Source of the DNA: Labyrinthula sp. Ha
Lineage: Eukaryota > Sar > Bigyra > Labyrinthulida > Labyrinthulaceae
Assembly: GCA_015227615.1 (NCBI GenBank)
Contig: JAALGZ010000034.1
Coordinates: forward strand, 248,001 to 312,000
DNA: 64,000 bases
Direction: 5' to 3'
The number at the start of each line of letters is the position of its first letter. Positions within the stretch are counted from its first letter, which is position 1. The notes below the pieces were generated by a model. It was given only the letters and a program-made list of their open reading frames with translations, made no database searches and was not told the origin of the DNA. Shown here one piece after another: positions 31,401 to 42,502 of this stretch. Both the position numbers and the translations under genes were made by a program.

Positions 31401-34400
31401 TCAACCCACGAAGATATTCTTTGATTCCAGAACCTCAATTAATTCTTCAACATAAGGATAACGATATTTTTTGACACGCTTAACTTCAAATCTTCTGAGA
31501 AACTGAATAAAATCTTGATAAAGACTAGCGTCCTCATCTACCACCTGGGAATTCTTACCTGAGAGGAGAAACTTGAGAAGATTCTCGTATTTATCTTTAA
31601 CAGAGAATATAAGCTCAGGTTCTTGTGGTATTTCCTGAAACAAAGGGCTGCTGCAAATATCTTGTGGATGGTAAACCACCTTCAGTAACTCCAGTTGTGT
31701 TGTTTGACAGAACCTTTGTATTGGATCAAGGCAGGTGGAGCTACCACAAACCGGCATCTCCAACCCAGAATCTTTAAAAGTGGGCAGAGGCAAAATATCA
31801 TGGCTGGCAGCAGAGAATAAATTTAGAGAGGAATACATCAAGCGTCTTCTTATATCTGTTGCTTTTTCAAAGTTCTTTCTTTCTTTTCGGATTGCCCCAA
31901 TAATAAAGGATGATAACCAACCGAGTTGGGCTCCGGATGAAGCTCTACAAACATCAGATACCAAAATTTTAAGGTACACAATTACTTTTGCGTATTCCTT
32001 TTCTGCAAAGTGAACTCCAATATTTTCCATGAAATCATAATAATCAGCATGAATTACTTGTTTCAAACCGTTAGGTAATATTTCGTCCTTGGTTTCCAGT
32101 AATACTCCTAACTTCTTTAGCTGCACACTATGCTGCACTGCAACCCAAATGACAATAATATACAGACTTCTTATTTTAAGTATTTGCTCGGAGCTAAATA
32201 TCTCCCAGGGCATTGAACTTAGTTGTCGAAGCTGCTCAAAATTACCCGAACAATATGCCTCAAAAGAGAGTGTTAAATCATTATGAACAAATGACGAGCA
32301 AACGGAAGGAATCATAGGAAAGTCTGCATTACTCCAAACCAATAGAATCACCTCATTAAAGTGGGAAAGTAGGTTCAACTTCATAGGGCTAGAGAAGAGT
32401 TTTTCACCAAATAAAACTCGCTCAAAATATATGCAGCAACAGTAGTATACTAACTCTCGGGTTTCTCTTGAGAAGAAAATCCAGTAAGAAGACAGGCAGC
32501 TTAACAAGGCTTTAATATTTTGACCCTGCTGCATAGATAAGCTGGACATGAAAATACATTTTACAATGCTTCGCTCTGGTAAGAATTTTTTTTCCACTGA
32601 ACAAAACTCGGCAGTGGTATTAAGAAGATCAATTATCCGCCTAGTGGCTATAGCATTGTTCTCTAACTTAACAGCGACTGAAGTCAAAAGTAATAACAGT
32701 GTACCAAGGTTTATATCTGGCAAGCTTTCCGCAATGAGGCAATATAATCGGATCAGAGACTTTGAGCTACCCATCTTGAGCTGCGAAAACGAGTTGCTGT
32801 TTTGTTTCGTAAACCTCTCATGCTCATTTTGCACTAGAATATAAACATCAACAGGTTTTGGTAAATTTTCTTCTACCAAGCCAGCAGAAATTGCATTGAA
32901 AGGTTTTGCACCATATTTAAAAGACAAAGCCCTTACCAACTCTTGAAAAGCATTCAAGTAACCAACTTGAGGAGGAGATGCCGTAAATGGAAAAACAAGA
33001 AATGTCACATATACCTCAACAAAAAGTTTTGCAAAAGGTTCAGGACTGTTGCAGAAACAACTTGAGAAAAGGTCCATAAAATATTTGAAGGTTTCAAATC
33101 TTTCCTCCTTCATGACCTCCTGAGAAAACATGTCGAAGACACTATTCTTCAAATGGTGTGTAAAGGATGTCACATAGGCATCTGGGTTAACCATATATAA
33201 TACATCAGTTGCGGATAAAAATAAACTTCTTGCCAAAGAAGTCCATTTATCAGCAAAAACAACTTTATTCAGAAAAAAGTCCAGTATAGTTTGGCAATTT
33301 CTTGGATCATGACAAAGCAAATTAAGCACTTTGCAAAAATAGGTACGTGCGTTACTAGTATCAGTTATTTCCTGCGAAAAAACAGATTTTACTGTTTCCC
33401 ATAAGGTGCTCAGTAAATTTACAAATATATCAGTGCAGTCCAGGGCCAAGAGACTTGAGATCCAGGGTGAACAAACATCGTGTAAACGAGAAAGTTTTCC
33501 AAAAGAAGATATAGGATATAGCTGAAGAACAGTAAAATATTCCATAATAAAAGCGTAAAGAAAGGTTCTTTGAGAAGTTGAGTCTCCATTCTCAGCTACA
33601 AAGACACTGCTTTCTGCACACGATTTGGAGAGTTGAAGCATTCCAGTTTCTAGGAGACTTGAATCTGATAAAGAAACAACTTGGGTATATATCCTTAACT
33701 TGTCCAGTTTCAGCAACGAACGCAAGAAGAAGCTCATTGCGGAGAAGATACCAGGATGTTCCAAAACAGACAAAGCATGAAAATAGAGAAAAAGAACACA
33801 ACCTTGGGAATATACCAAGTTCTCTGTTGGATGCAACCCCTGTGTACTGGTAAACAGCTTGTTCTTGCGCTTAAAGCTAGATAAGAGTCCAACCAGTACT
33901 TCTACTATATTTTGTCTTACTTGTGAACCCTCAACCGTTTTGGCTAAGGTTAAGTTCAAGCTTGCAATAATTCCTGCAATCAAGTTAATATCTTCCATGA
34001 TAAACTTCCCTTCATTCAAATGTGTATATAAGAATTCTTCTAGGATTTTTCCATTCTGGAAGGTCTTTGTGTTTTCTTCAACCGCATTTCGAAATCCCAA
34101 AGGGGGATACACTCGTCCTACTGTTAGAACATCTATCATACAATTTTGAATAACTTCCTTTTTCGCAATGAGCTCTATATGACCATCCACGCTAAACCCA
34201 TAAAGTTTGGTCAAAGTTCTCCATACAGTCTTCCGATCAATGATTGGCCATAGATGCGATTTGTTTTGCTTTACAATTATAGATGCCATATTTGAAGTCA
34301 CAGCTAGAAAAGTTTCAACAGATTTCTCTTGTTGTATACCTTTTTCTGATAAATATCGATGAAGGCGTATTATGCTTACTAAAGCCGACTCTGTTGCAGA

Positions 34401-37400
34401 GTTGCTAAATCGGTTAAGAACATTGGAGAGCGAGCTGATTGCCAAGGAATAAATGATATCAGCAATACGCACCTGAAGCATGTTCGGGGTTATTTTGTTA
34501 ATCCCAGTGGTGAGAACTTCCTGCTTAACCTTTCCTTTCTTATCCCTTATTTTAAGGCCAGTACCCATCTGTGGCAATCCATTTCGTAAGACTGTTTCCT
34601 TTGTCTTGAGCCACTTTTCAATTAAAAGAAGAAAGTTTTCAAGCTGGTCTGTATTCGTGATGATGACAGGGAGCTTTGTTAAAAGATTTAGTAAGAAATC
34701 GTGAGAATCCGAAAAGAAAAATAGACTGCCGTCAGAGTTACGCTCTTCATAGATGTTTCTTGCGACAAAATAATCTGAAACTTCAGGAAATTGATCAAAG
34801 TAGAGCTTCAGTCGTTCCAACTCAAGCTTGGCATCGAAGCAACCAAAGAGCACTTGCTCTAGCGTGGAAGCACCAGTCGCAAGATATGTTAAGTTGGCCT
34901 TTGTTATTTGTTCCAGTTGATATGTTTTCTTCATTCCTGATTTAGTTTCTTTTCTTTCTAAATTGAGTTCCATATCGCCTTCTGATGGGTTAAAAATTGG
35001 CAACTGTCCACAAACCTTTTTGTACTCTTCAATATCTTTTACTACTCTTTCAAATACAGGGCTTGCATTCTTGGTCAGGTATTGATATATGTGGCTAACC
35101 ATGTGCAAGTACTTCTCCAGAAACAGCTTTTCCCTTTGATTAGATTCTTTGTCGGGACGTAGCTTTGCTTGATTGCTTTTGATGGGACTTGAAGCCCTAT
35201 CATCAGCCAAATCACGAGGTGCTGCAAAGAGTTCAAACAAGAAATGTTCCTTGGTCTGGGTGGGTGTTAACAGGTGCAACAACTGGTAGGCCAATACTCC
35301 AATTTCCTTGCTGATGGCTCGTGAGGGAAAAAGGAAAGCGATTAAAAGAAACTCCAAGAGATTTTCTAATGCCTCAGAAGAAACTACTTTGTGCACTTCA
35401 AGTTCATTGTTTTGGTTGAACTGAACCCATGCATCGAGATAGCGTGTAAGCTGCTTTACATACCTTATAATATCTCCCTCTTGCGAACGAGAACTAAGTA
35501 TTCTTATCTGGCGTAGCTTTTCAATACCCATTACGGTCAATCCTTTAAGAATTCTATTCTTATAGTCGGATGGGATATTTTGCCCAAAGTATACTTCCAC
35601 AAGTTTAGAAAAATCAGGATCATGAGTGCAGAACAGGTTTAGTGACTCTTTGTAGGCAATGCTTGAGGTAGAAAACAATAGCATTTCTAAATAACTTCGC
35701 AAAATTTTACTCTTGTGTTCTGACTCCTCTTCTTTTGTGAATGAAGTACTTGAGGTCTTTTCTCTTTTTCTTAGTTGAACTTTAAATTTAGGCTTAACCT
35801 TCAAATTTTGTTCACCAGAACACCACCTCTTCCAGGAATCCTTGAGCAGAAACGTAGAAGGTACAATATTTTTCACTGCTAAGTTCCCATGATATAAATA
35901 TAACCCTTCAAATAGATTTTCTTTTGTATTATGAAGATACAGGAGTTCTGCTTGAGCAGTGAAGTCAAATTTGAACTTTCTTAGCATAGTCCAGTAGATT
36001 TGCAAGAAATTGTATATTGATTCTAGAATTTTTCCATCAACTGAAGCGCTGGTTTGTAAATATTTGAAAAAAGCAATAAAAAAAGTCCAAAGCCGATTAC
36101 ATTCAATGGCGTACTCTAAGGGTTTTGTAATGGCCTTAATTTCTCTATTTGCGGAAGAGTTTAATCCCGAAACAAATACATTCAGTGTTTCCTTCGCACT
36201 TATTTTCACTGCCTTTGAGAGAATTTCCAAACACAAAGATAAATTTGAGTCAACTACAACAATTTTATCCTCTGTTGAATAAGGTAATATATTTGAACCA
36301 ACATCTTTATTATAAAAACTATTTTGTAGACCGAATAAAGGATCCATAATACTACCGTTCAACGTTTTCTTGGCACATTTAAAGAAAATAAGCTTCAAAA
36401 ACATTTTCATAATTTCCATATGAAGAGATTTGTACAACTCAAGAAAGTTTAAGACTTGATAAAGAGTAGCAGCTGTGTGTTTCTCATCGTTCAAAGAATT
36501 TTGTACACAAGTGCCAAGGTTTTTGAGGAATGATTTCATCTCATTGCCATCTTTTGGAGTGCTTGGATAACCAAGTACAAAATAAAGAAGAAGCAAATAA
36601 CTCCTGGAATTAGGGTCACTAACTTGTTTCATCATCTTTATGCATGTTTTCATATTTAGTGAAACTTCCTTTGCCGACAGAAAATTTGGATCATCCTTTT
36701 GGATCCGACATTTATAGTAGTAGGATGCTTTTGAGCGAAGTAAAAATTGCAGAAGAAAATTATACAAGAGTAAATGTTTCTGCTTCTTAAACCTTTTCTC
36801 ATTTCTGATCAACAGAGCAATTGTTTTATCCAATATTTTTCCATTATGATCAGCTGTAGAATGAACAGAAAAGCACTTGAAGGAGCTCAACATATTTACA
36901 CTAGGTAAGACAGCTAAAAAAGATCGTTTTATATCTATTAAAGTTTTCTCCTTTTGTAAATTTGCTTCAGAAAACTCACCAAACCCCTCGTCAAAATCTA
37001 AAAACTGCTTAATTCCGCATAATTCAGAGAAATTTACAATAGCATTGGTCGTCAGATGAAAAAGCAACCATTCTGAATCAAGAACTTCTAGAAGAATTTC
37101 ATAAAGTGAAATAATAGACTCATTAATAATCTTTAAGAATCTATCTTTTTCCTTGAGAACAATTTCTTTGGAGCTTTCTGTGGAAGCAAGCAAAATTATT
37201 TGAAGAAGCTTGGAGAACGACAGTTTATAAGCGACATAAATTGTTGTCTTGAGTTTTTTGGAGTCAATATTTACTTTTTCTTGAAGTTGATTCAGATTAA
37301 TTTCTAAACACTGAAAATTTTTGATATTTATGTGTTCTGTGAATGTCAGGACTAACTCCAAAACGTCCCCAAAGACAATTTCCAGCAGTTGTTTCTCTCC

Positions 37401-37568
37401 ATAGGGTAAAACGCTAGATTGGTTAGAGAGACAAAATATTTTCAAAGCATTTTCAGGAGATAACTCGGTGTTTAATACCCCAAGTACTGCATTTATAGTA
37501 TCGTCAAAACACCTTATCTTTAAGTTCTTAAACAACTCTTCGTACATTTTGAATTCAGATCGATACAT
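31401..37568 (-). CDS. Very large alpha-helical repeat protein, probably URB1/Npa1 (60S pre-ribosome assembly)
   Basis: One uninterrupted frame encodes 2055 residues from the first ATG. The open frame extends 23 codons further upstream, starting only with GTG. The protein is helical and Leu-rich throughout, like HEAT/Armadillo arrays, with no membrane segment or catalytic motif. The best match by eye is URB1/Npa1, a roughly 1,800-2,300-residue nucleolar factor of early 60S particles. Supporting pieces are NSRSYLLLLYFVLGYP in the N-terminal third. Near the C-terminus, GWLSSFIIGAIRKERKNFEK followed by RRRLMYSSLNLFSA resembles the conserved URB1 C-terminal element. HEATR1/UTP10 or another large nucleolar scaffold is possible. 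MPP10, another nucleolar assembly factor, is in the same window, but physical proximity need not mean co-function. Confidence 0.5.
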   Translation of the reverse strand: MYRSEFKMYEELFKNLKIRCFDDTINAVLGVLNTELSPENALKIFCLSNQSSVLPYGEKQLLEIVFGDVLELVLTFTEHINIKNFQCLEINLNQLQEKVNIDSKKLKTTIYVAYKLSFSKLLQIILLASTESSKEIVLKEKDRFLKIINESIISLYEILLEVLDSEWLLFHLTTNAIVNFSELCGIKQFLDFDEGFGEFSEANLQKEKTLIDIKRSFLAVLPSVNMLSSFKCFSVHSTADHNGKILDKTIALLIRNEKRFKKQKHLLLYNFLLQFLLRSKASYYYKCRIQKDDPNFLSAKEVSLNMKTCIKMMKQVSDPNSRSYLLLLYFVLGYPSTPKDGNEMKSFLKNLGTCVQNSLNDEKHTAATLYQVLNFLELYKSLHMEIMKMFLKLIFFKCAKKTLNGSIMDPLFGLQNSFYNKDVGSNILPYSTEDKIVVVDSNLSLCLEILSKAVKISAKETLNVFVSGLNSSANREIKAITKPLEYAIECNRLWTFFIAFFKYLQTSASVDGKILESIYNFLQIYWTMLRKFKFDFTAQAELLYLHNTKENLFEGLYLYHGNLAVKNIVPSTFLLKDSWKRWCSGEQNLKVKPKFKVQLRKREKTSSTSFTKEEESEHKSKILRSYLEMLLFSTSSIAYKESLNLFCTHDPDFSKLVEVYFGQNIPSDYKNRILKGLTVMGIEKLRQIRILSSRSQEGDIIRYVKQLTRYLDAWVQFNQNNELEVHKVVSSEALENLLEFLLIAFLFPSRAISKEIGVLAYQLLHLLTPTQTKEHFLFELFAAPRDLADDRASSPIKSNQAKLRPDKESNQREKLFLEKYLHMVSHIYQYLTKNASPVFERVVKDIEEYKKVCGQLPIFNPSEGDMELNLERKETKSGMKKTYQLEQITKANLTYLATGASTLEQVLFGCFDAKLELERLKLYFDQFPEVSDYFVARNIYEERNSDGSLFFFSDSHDFLLNLLTKLPVIITNTDQLENFLLLIEKWLKTKETVLRNGLPQMGTGLKIRDKKGKVKQEVLTTGINKITPNMLQVRIADIIYSLAISSLSNVLNRFSNSATESALVSIIRLHRYLSEKGIQQEKSVETFLAVTSNMASIIVKQNKSHLWPIIDRKTVWRTLTKLYGFSVDGHIELIAKKEVIQNCMIDVLTVGRVYPPLGFRNAVEENTKTFQNGKILEEFLYTHLNEGKFIMEDINLIAGIIASLNLTLAKTVEGSQVRQNIVEVLVGLLSSFKRKNKLFTSTQGLHPTENLVYSQGCVLFLYFHALSVLEHPGIFSAMSFFLRSLLKLDKLRIYTQVVSLSDSSLLETGMLQLSKSCAESSVFVAENGDSTSQRTFLYAFIMEYFTVLQLYPISSFGKLSRLHDVCSPWISSLLALDCTDIFVNLLSTLWETVKSVFSQEITDTSNARTYFCKVLNLLCHDPRNCQTILDFFLNKVVFADKWTSLARSLFLSATDVLYMVNPDAYVTSFTHHLKNSVFDMFSQEVMKEERFETFKYFMDLFSSCFCNSPEPFAKLFVEVYVTFLVFPFTASPPQVGYLNAFQELVRALSFKYGAKPFNAISAGLVEENLPKPVDVYILVQNEHERFTKQNSNSFSQLKMGSSKSLIRLYCLIAESLPDINLGTLLLLLTSVAVKLENNAIATRRIIDLLNTTAEFCSVEKKFLPERSIVKCIFMSSLSMQQGQNIKALLSCLSSYWIFFSRETRELVYYCCCIYFERVLFGEKLFSSPMKLNLLSHFNEVILLVWSNADFPMIPSVCSSFVHNDLTLSFEAYCSGNFEQLRQLSSMPWEIFSSEQILKIRSLYIIVIWVAVQHSVQLKKLGVLLETKDEILPNGLKQVIHADYYDFMENIGVHFAEKEYAKVIVYLKILVSDVCRASSGAQLGWLSSFIIGAIRKERKNFEKATDIRRRLMYSSLNLFSAASHDILPLPTFKDSGLEMPVCGSSTCLDPIQRFCQTTQLELLKVVYHPQDICSSPLFQEIPQEPELIFSVKDKYENLLKFLLSGKNSQVVDEDASLYQDFIQFLRRFEVKRVKKYRYPYVEELIEVLESKNIFVG

Positions 37569-40500
37569 TTCGTTAGTAGTTTCAAAATTATCTCGATTTA
37601 CTACTTCTATAGAATTAAATTGTGCATCCACGACCACTAAATGTTACATTACTGCAAATCCCATATATTCCTCCGGCAAAGGATAAGTTATTTCCATGTC
37701 GAAGTTGTCCCATGATAGGCGCTCTGTTAAGCAATTATATGGCAAGAGAATATGATCTTGAAACTATTTGGCCAAATCTTTAAACTTGGAACGTATAATA
37801 ATTAGACAAGCACAATAGAAACACAAAGAAATGAAAGTTAGAAGGAATTAAGATCTGTAAAAACCCTCTTCCAAACTTATATAGTGGGGACAGTTTAATA
37901 TTTTAGAAGTAGTAGATTTAGTATTATAGAAATTCTTGTCACATCTTCATGGAGCTAGATGTAAAAAAACTGTGGTCCTGATTCTGGAAAGCTGCAGAGT
38001 TGTAAGAATTCTTAATTTAGAATGAAGAATTTTACGTATAGACATGGTTCATGCATGCTTACTTAGTTTAATTTACCTCAATCGTGAATGTCATAGATCT
38101 CATACTGACTCAAATGTAATGAATCTGCTCATGACTTGTTTAGTTCCTGTCTTACTGGTGAAGACTAGGTTACTTGAACGTAGTTTGATTTCCATGTGGG
38201 AAAAGTAGATAATAAACTTTTACTTATAGTGTACTCAACTTTATTATGAACTTCTTCATACTTGTAACTGTTGCAGTTGCATTCCTTTTTGTCAGCCAAG
38301 TAATGTACTTCAGCGAATTTGCTTGAAATCCAGTTTTGGTTTCTTGTCTTTCTTAGTTTTGTGGTTTTATTTCTCTCACAAAGTCAGGTATTATAACATT
38401 TTATCCTCGCGAACCAAGCAGTAAGCAGTAATAATCTTTTACCTAGAAGAAACTTTGATTGCGGAGTGCATGTTTAAAACGATTTCTTGGCTAATGCAAT
38501 TAATACTTGCATAATGCCAACAAATCATAGGCGACCTAACCACTCATACTCAGTATAATTAGCATCACATTTCTACAGGTTGTTGGAGTACCCTCTGATT
38601 AAGAAGTCAACTTAACATGAGCAAAACTGTACTTAGTGTAGATAAGGCAGATATCATACTAGCTGCAGGAGATTAGCTTCTGTAGGTTTGTTTTCAGTGA
38701 TTATATTTAACAAGAACTGAGTTAGACGTTAGTTGTTCAAACTTAGGAAGCCTAAGGACAATGTCATAGATATGAACTGGGAAAGGTTACTACATGTATT
38801 CATAGACGTTTGGCTACAGGTGTAACTAATTGAACTTATTTTCATGAAAACAACAAGTGATGAGCCCAATTTCGAATAATAAGTTTCGAGCTATATATTT
38901 AGATAGATGTTCCTGGATTTTTTTCTGTTTGTATGTAGACAGACATAACCCGCATTATTTCTAGATACAATTTGACACTCTTTGTTAGCGTTGGATTCGA
39001 TTACTTGTTCATACCGATTTTCTGTAACTAGACCTTTATGAAAGCAAATAATGACCAACGTGTAAGGGAACAACCAAAGATGCTTGGTTTTTCATGTTTA
39101 AATATATTGAAAATAAATGGTCCGATAAATTTGGCAAGGACTGTTTTTAGTCAAATACGACACCCTCACAGTAGTTGAAACATCTTCCAGTTTGTCTTTG
39201 TCGCCTTGTCGAATCTCATTCGGTGTTGGGTTATCATCTTTGAAAATTAGCACATGTAGATGTCTTTTTGGCAGCTCCGTACCTTGCTCTACTCGATTTT
39301 CTTAGAAGGAGGCTTCGTTATACAATTATCACAGCAACTATACAGAAATCTGAAGAGAAAGAGATCATGGTTCCAAACTTTATTCAAAGAAGTTTTCTTT
39401 TGGAAGCAATGTGACACAACAAGAAAAACCCAGGTATATTAATTCCAAGGGAAGAGACGCGTTCAAAATGTTTTTGTATAAAATGATACTACTTAAGGTT
39501 GTGGGCCAAGAAAGTGACCTTGTTCAAGAACAAGGTGAACCAGTTGTTTGTAAGCTAAGTATATCGATTTCAAGAGATAGTGTAACTTGAGCTAAGCCAT
39601 ATCCTCTTATTATAAAATATTTGTAAGGACTTAGATGTATGGTACATACGTGCAAATTGATCAGATGCTAAGATCAAAATCTTGTAAGAAAATAGTCATA
39701 CCATTCATCTTATAATCTCTAAATAAGCTGAATGCCTTGATTAATATATATATCCTTGTTTCATTTAGATAGATGTAAATCTTTCCTATGAGGGCTTCGA
39801 GACAGTTTATGTACAGGAATGCCCTTTATATAAGGTATCTTTCATCTAGAGGGTGCTACAAAAATAAACTGCTTACTTCACATTGTTTATAGTTTAAGAA
39901 GACTTCATATATTAAATATAGGTTTTATGAAACTCAAAGAAATATTTCATATCTTGAAATCGAAAATATACAAATAAAAATGCAAATATGTATATATATA
40001 AAGCTAATTGTTGTATGTAAGTTACATGGCAATACAGCTGCTTATTGTGGTGTAAGAAGAAGTCAGAGATTTGGCGCCGCTCGTATGATGCTATAATCTG
40101 CAGAAATCGCGTTGTCGTCTTTGAAACCATATATGAGTATTTAATCTACCACCAAATCTCCTTTGAGATTTCAATCAATTGGCAGGAGTTAAATAAATAT
40201 CAAGGGCAATCCTAAGAGCATAAACTAAACTGCAACTTCTACTCTCTAATTGTACTTATTGTGAGCTTGAAGCTACTCTCTTTCAGACTTAGTCTAACTT
40301 TGGGTCAAATTATGTAACCTCTAATGCCGTAGCGCATTTTCACTCCTAAAATTATAAGAGTAATTAAAATCCTGATCTGAACACATCTAAAATGTGCTAC
40401 ATATAAATGAAATACCGAGTAAAACTGTAACTATTTCTTAAATCTATATGCTTTCCAGCCACCCCTTCCTAAGTACCCTCACTTTAAGGATATAGCTCGC

Positions 40501-41146
40501 TTATCAGGTCAATATTCCTCTAGGAATATATATATATATATTAACAGTTCTTATCGTTGGATTTAATTGTTTAAGCAGTACCTGACAAAAGAAAAGTCGC
40601 AATTGACTTAGACGTAAAGAAATCAAGGCCTTTAATTTTTGATTATTTTATCTATTACGCAGTATACTTCTGCAATAATTTGCATAAATCTATTATGTAA
40701 TTAATCCTCAGATCCTAGTATAATCAAAAACATGTATACAGAACTACATACTTATCTTTCTTCAATTTGCTACTACTTATCTTTGCTCTATAACGTCTTA
40801 GAAGTCAGAAAATATGCCACTCTTCTAATTTGACATAGTGCTTCATCATGAAACAGGCTTAGGAACCGTATCATTTAATTAATATTTAATAAAACTTCAT
40901 TCTTCTTAAATTGAAGCTTATTTAGTTTTAAGAAAGCCATCTTTTTCCAAACAATCTCATATGACATTTCTGTTACTTAACGTTAGTATATTTAATATAT
41001 TTATATATACACACTTTGGGTGTGTAACCGTTGACATCTGATACTGAGAATATTAAATTTTGTATCGGTTTGTTCAATATTACCATCCAAGAATTAAATT
41101 CTCATAAAGAAAAACAAATAAAAACTTTTAAAGAAGAATATAAATT
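37569..41146. other. Gene-free region of about 3.6 kb
   Basis: AT-rich with short AT microsatellites (for example near 40528-40540) and no recognisable coding or RNA gene. A 60-codon ATG ORF at 39260-39442 ends just after a CAG|GTATAT donor-like site. It has no recognisable content and no acceptor-linked partner, so it is not called. Confidence 0.5.
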
Positions 41147-41977
41147 ATGTTTTCTTTGCTAAAATATTGTTTACCATTCATTGGAAGCTCTAAGAAAGCA
41201 GCAGCTAATGTAAGTCAAGGTCAAAAAGAGTCAACAAATGCTATCTCATTTGGATTAAAAGGAACCAAGGTAATAAGAGAGAAACAGTTGGAAGCGAAAG
41301 TTCAGAAGGTTAACTTATCTTCAGAATCTAAACAACCAATTTCAAGCAGTCTTGCAACTCCTGTCAAGTTGAAGAAGAGAGGTCACTGGGATACAAGAAA
41401 CGAGTACCTTGCTCATGTTCCTGAAAAGTCCTTCAAGAGAAGTCCCACCATTGGAGATGGTAAAGGAGATGACAATAAGTTATGTAAAAATATTGACATC
41501 TGGGCTCCTTCTGGAACCTTAGATATTGAAAGCTGGGATTATTCCAAGAAGCTTGAAGTCAGCGAGTTGATACTTTGCCCTACCTTTGCATTCTCCTCAA
41601 AACTCCTTCCAATCTTCTATGCAGTAGATAGGTTACAGCAGAAGGAAGCAACTGTAGATATATCTGCCTTCGGTTATTTGAAGCTGAGAATAGAACCAGA
41701 AGAAACACGGTTCTATGGTTATCAAGACTTAGATGAGCGGGAGGCAGAAGGATTAAGGTTGTTGGAAGAAGAGAACTGGAAGGTGAAATATCAAAGTATA
41801 GACTCTTTGGAGATTGAGGCAATGCAATATCTTGAAGGAACAGAAATAATAAGACCAATACCAAAAACAAGCATTAAAACAAGAATAGAATGTAGTTTAC
41901 TTGATGCAGAAGAAGATAGACTTTATAAACTTAGCGAAGAAAGAAAACAGAGATATAGAGCCACGAAATATGTCTAA
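41147..41977 (+). CDS. Uncharacterised 276-residue protein
   Basis: I recognise no family. The first 17 residues are mildly hydrophobic (MFSLLKYCLPFIGSSKK), not a clear signal peptide. Residues 20-110 are polar and basic, probably disordered. Residues 110-215 look folded (WAPSGTLDIESWDYSKK, FAYSSKLLP-like and VDISAFGYLKLRIEPEETRF segments). The C-terminus is charged and helical (DAEEDRLYKLSEERKQRYR). It starts at an ATG preceded by an A-rich leader. It converges on the OS-9-like gene across 525 bp. Confidence 0.72.
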   Translation: MFSLLKYCLPFIGSSKKAAANVSQGQKESTNAISFGLKGTKVIREKQLEAKVQKVNLSSESKQPISSSLATPVKLKKRGHWDTRNEYLAHVPEKSFKRSPTIGDGKGDDNKLCKNIDIWAPSGTLDIESWDYSKKLEVSELILCPTFAFSSKLLPIFYAVDRLQQKEATVDISAFGYLKLRIEPEETRFYGYQDLDEREAEGLRLLEEENWKVKYQSIDSLEIEAMQYLEGTEIIRPIPKTSIKTRIECSLLDAEEDRLYKLSEERKQRYRATKYV

Positions 41978-42502
41978 ACTAGCATAAGTCGTTTTGAAAG
42001 TTAAAAAAGATTCTTACGAAATCATTAGAAGTTAGAACCAAGCGTCTCTTCTCTATTCTTAGTACTCCCAACTTCACACACCTTAATTTGCTCTGCACCA
42101 ATGAGTTCTCACTACTATACAGGAGCTGAGACTGCGAAGGTGACCTTAAAAAACAGATGCTCCTCAAAGAATTACTTGTAGTAGTTCGAGAACCAATAAT
42201 TTAGAAAACCAGTCTGTTATAAATGATTTTTGTCCTTAGTTTGTCGAGTTCATATAGGATAAGAGCAATGAAAATATTAGCGTTGCTTATATTTATTCTC
42301 CTTGACGCAGCCGCAGCAGGTACAGAATCGGTCAAATAACTGCAGCTTAAAATGTATTGCTAATTAAACTCGTCATTCCTCCTTAAGAGATTCCAAAAGC
42401 AAAATATTCCTAGAGGTTGTGATAAACTCATTTTCTAAATCTCAGATGCTCTAGTTCTTATATTGTCCAAAACCCTGGTTTCTATTCAAAGGCTATAAAA
42501 TC
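41978..42502. other. 525-bp convergent intergenic region
   Basis: Contains only the small signal-peptide-like ORF at 42268-42339. Nothing else is recognised. Confidence 0.5.
42268..42339 (+). CDS. 23-codon signal-peptide-like micro-ORF
   Basis: ATG to TAA encodes MKILALLIFILLDAAAAG plus five residues, a textbook signal peptide with an Ala-x-Ala-type cleavage region. A CAG|GTACAG donor-like site follows the Ala stretch. I could not find an acceptor within 20-35 nt that continues a frame, so this is either a chance signal-like ORF, a dead first exon or a very small secreted peptide. Confidence 0.2.
   Translation: MKILALLIFILLDAAAAGTESVK

Noticed and set aside
37569-37637. Extension of the large URB1-like protein to a GTG codon at 37637
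   Set aside because: Nuclear genes here start at ATG. The first in-frame ATG is at 37568 and no upstream exon with a 27-31 nt intron was found.
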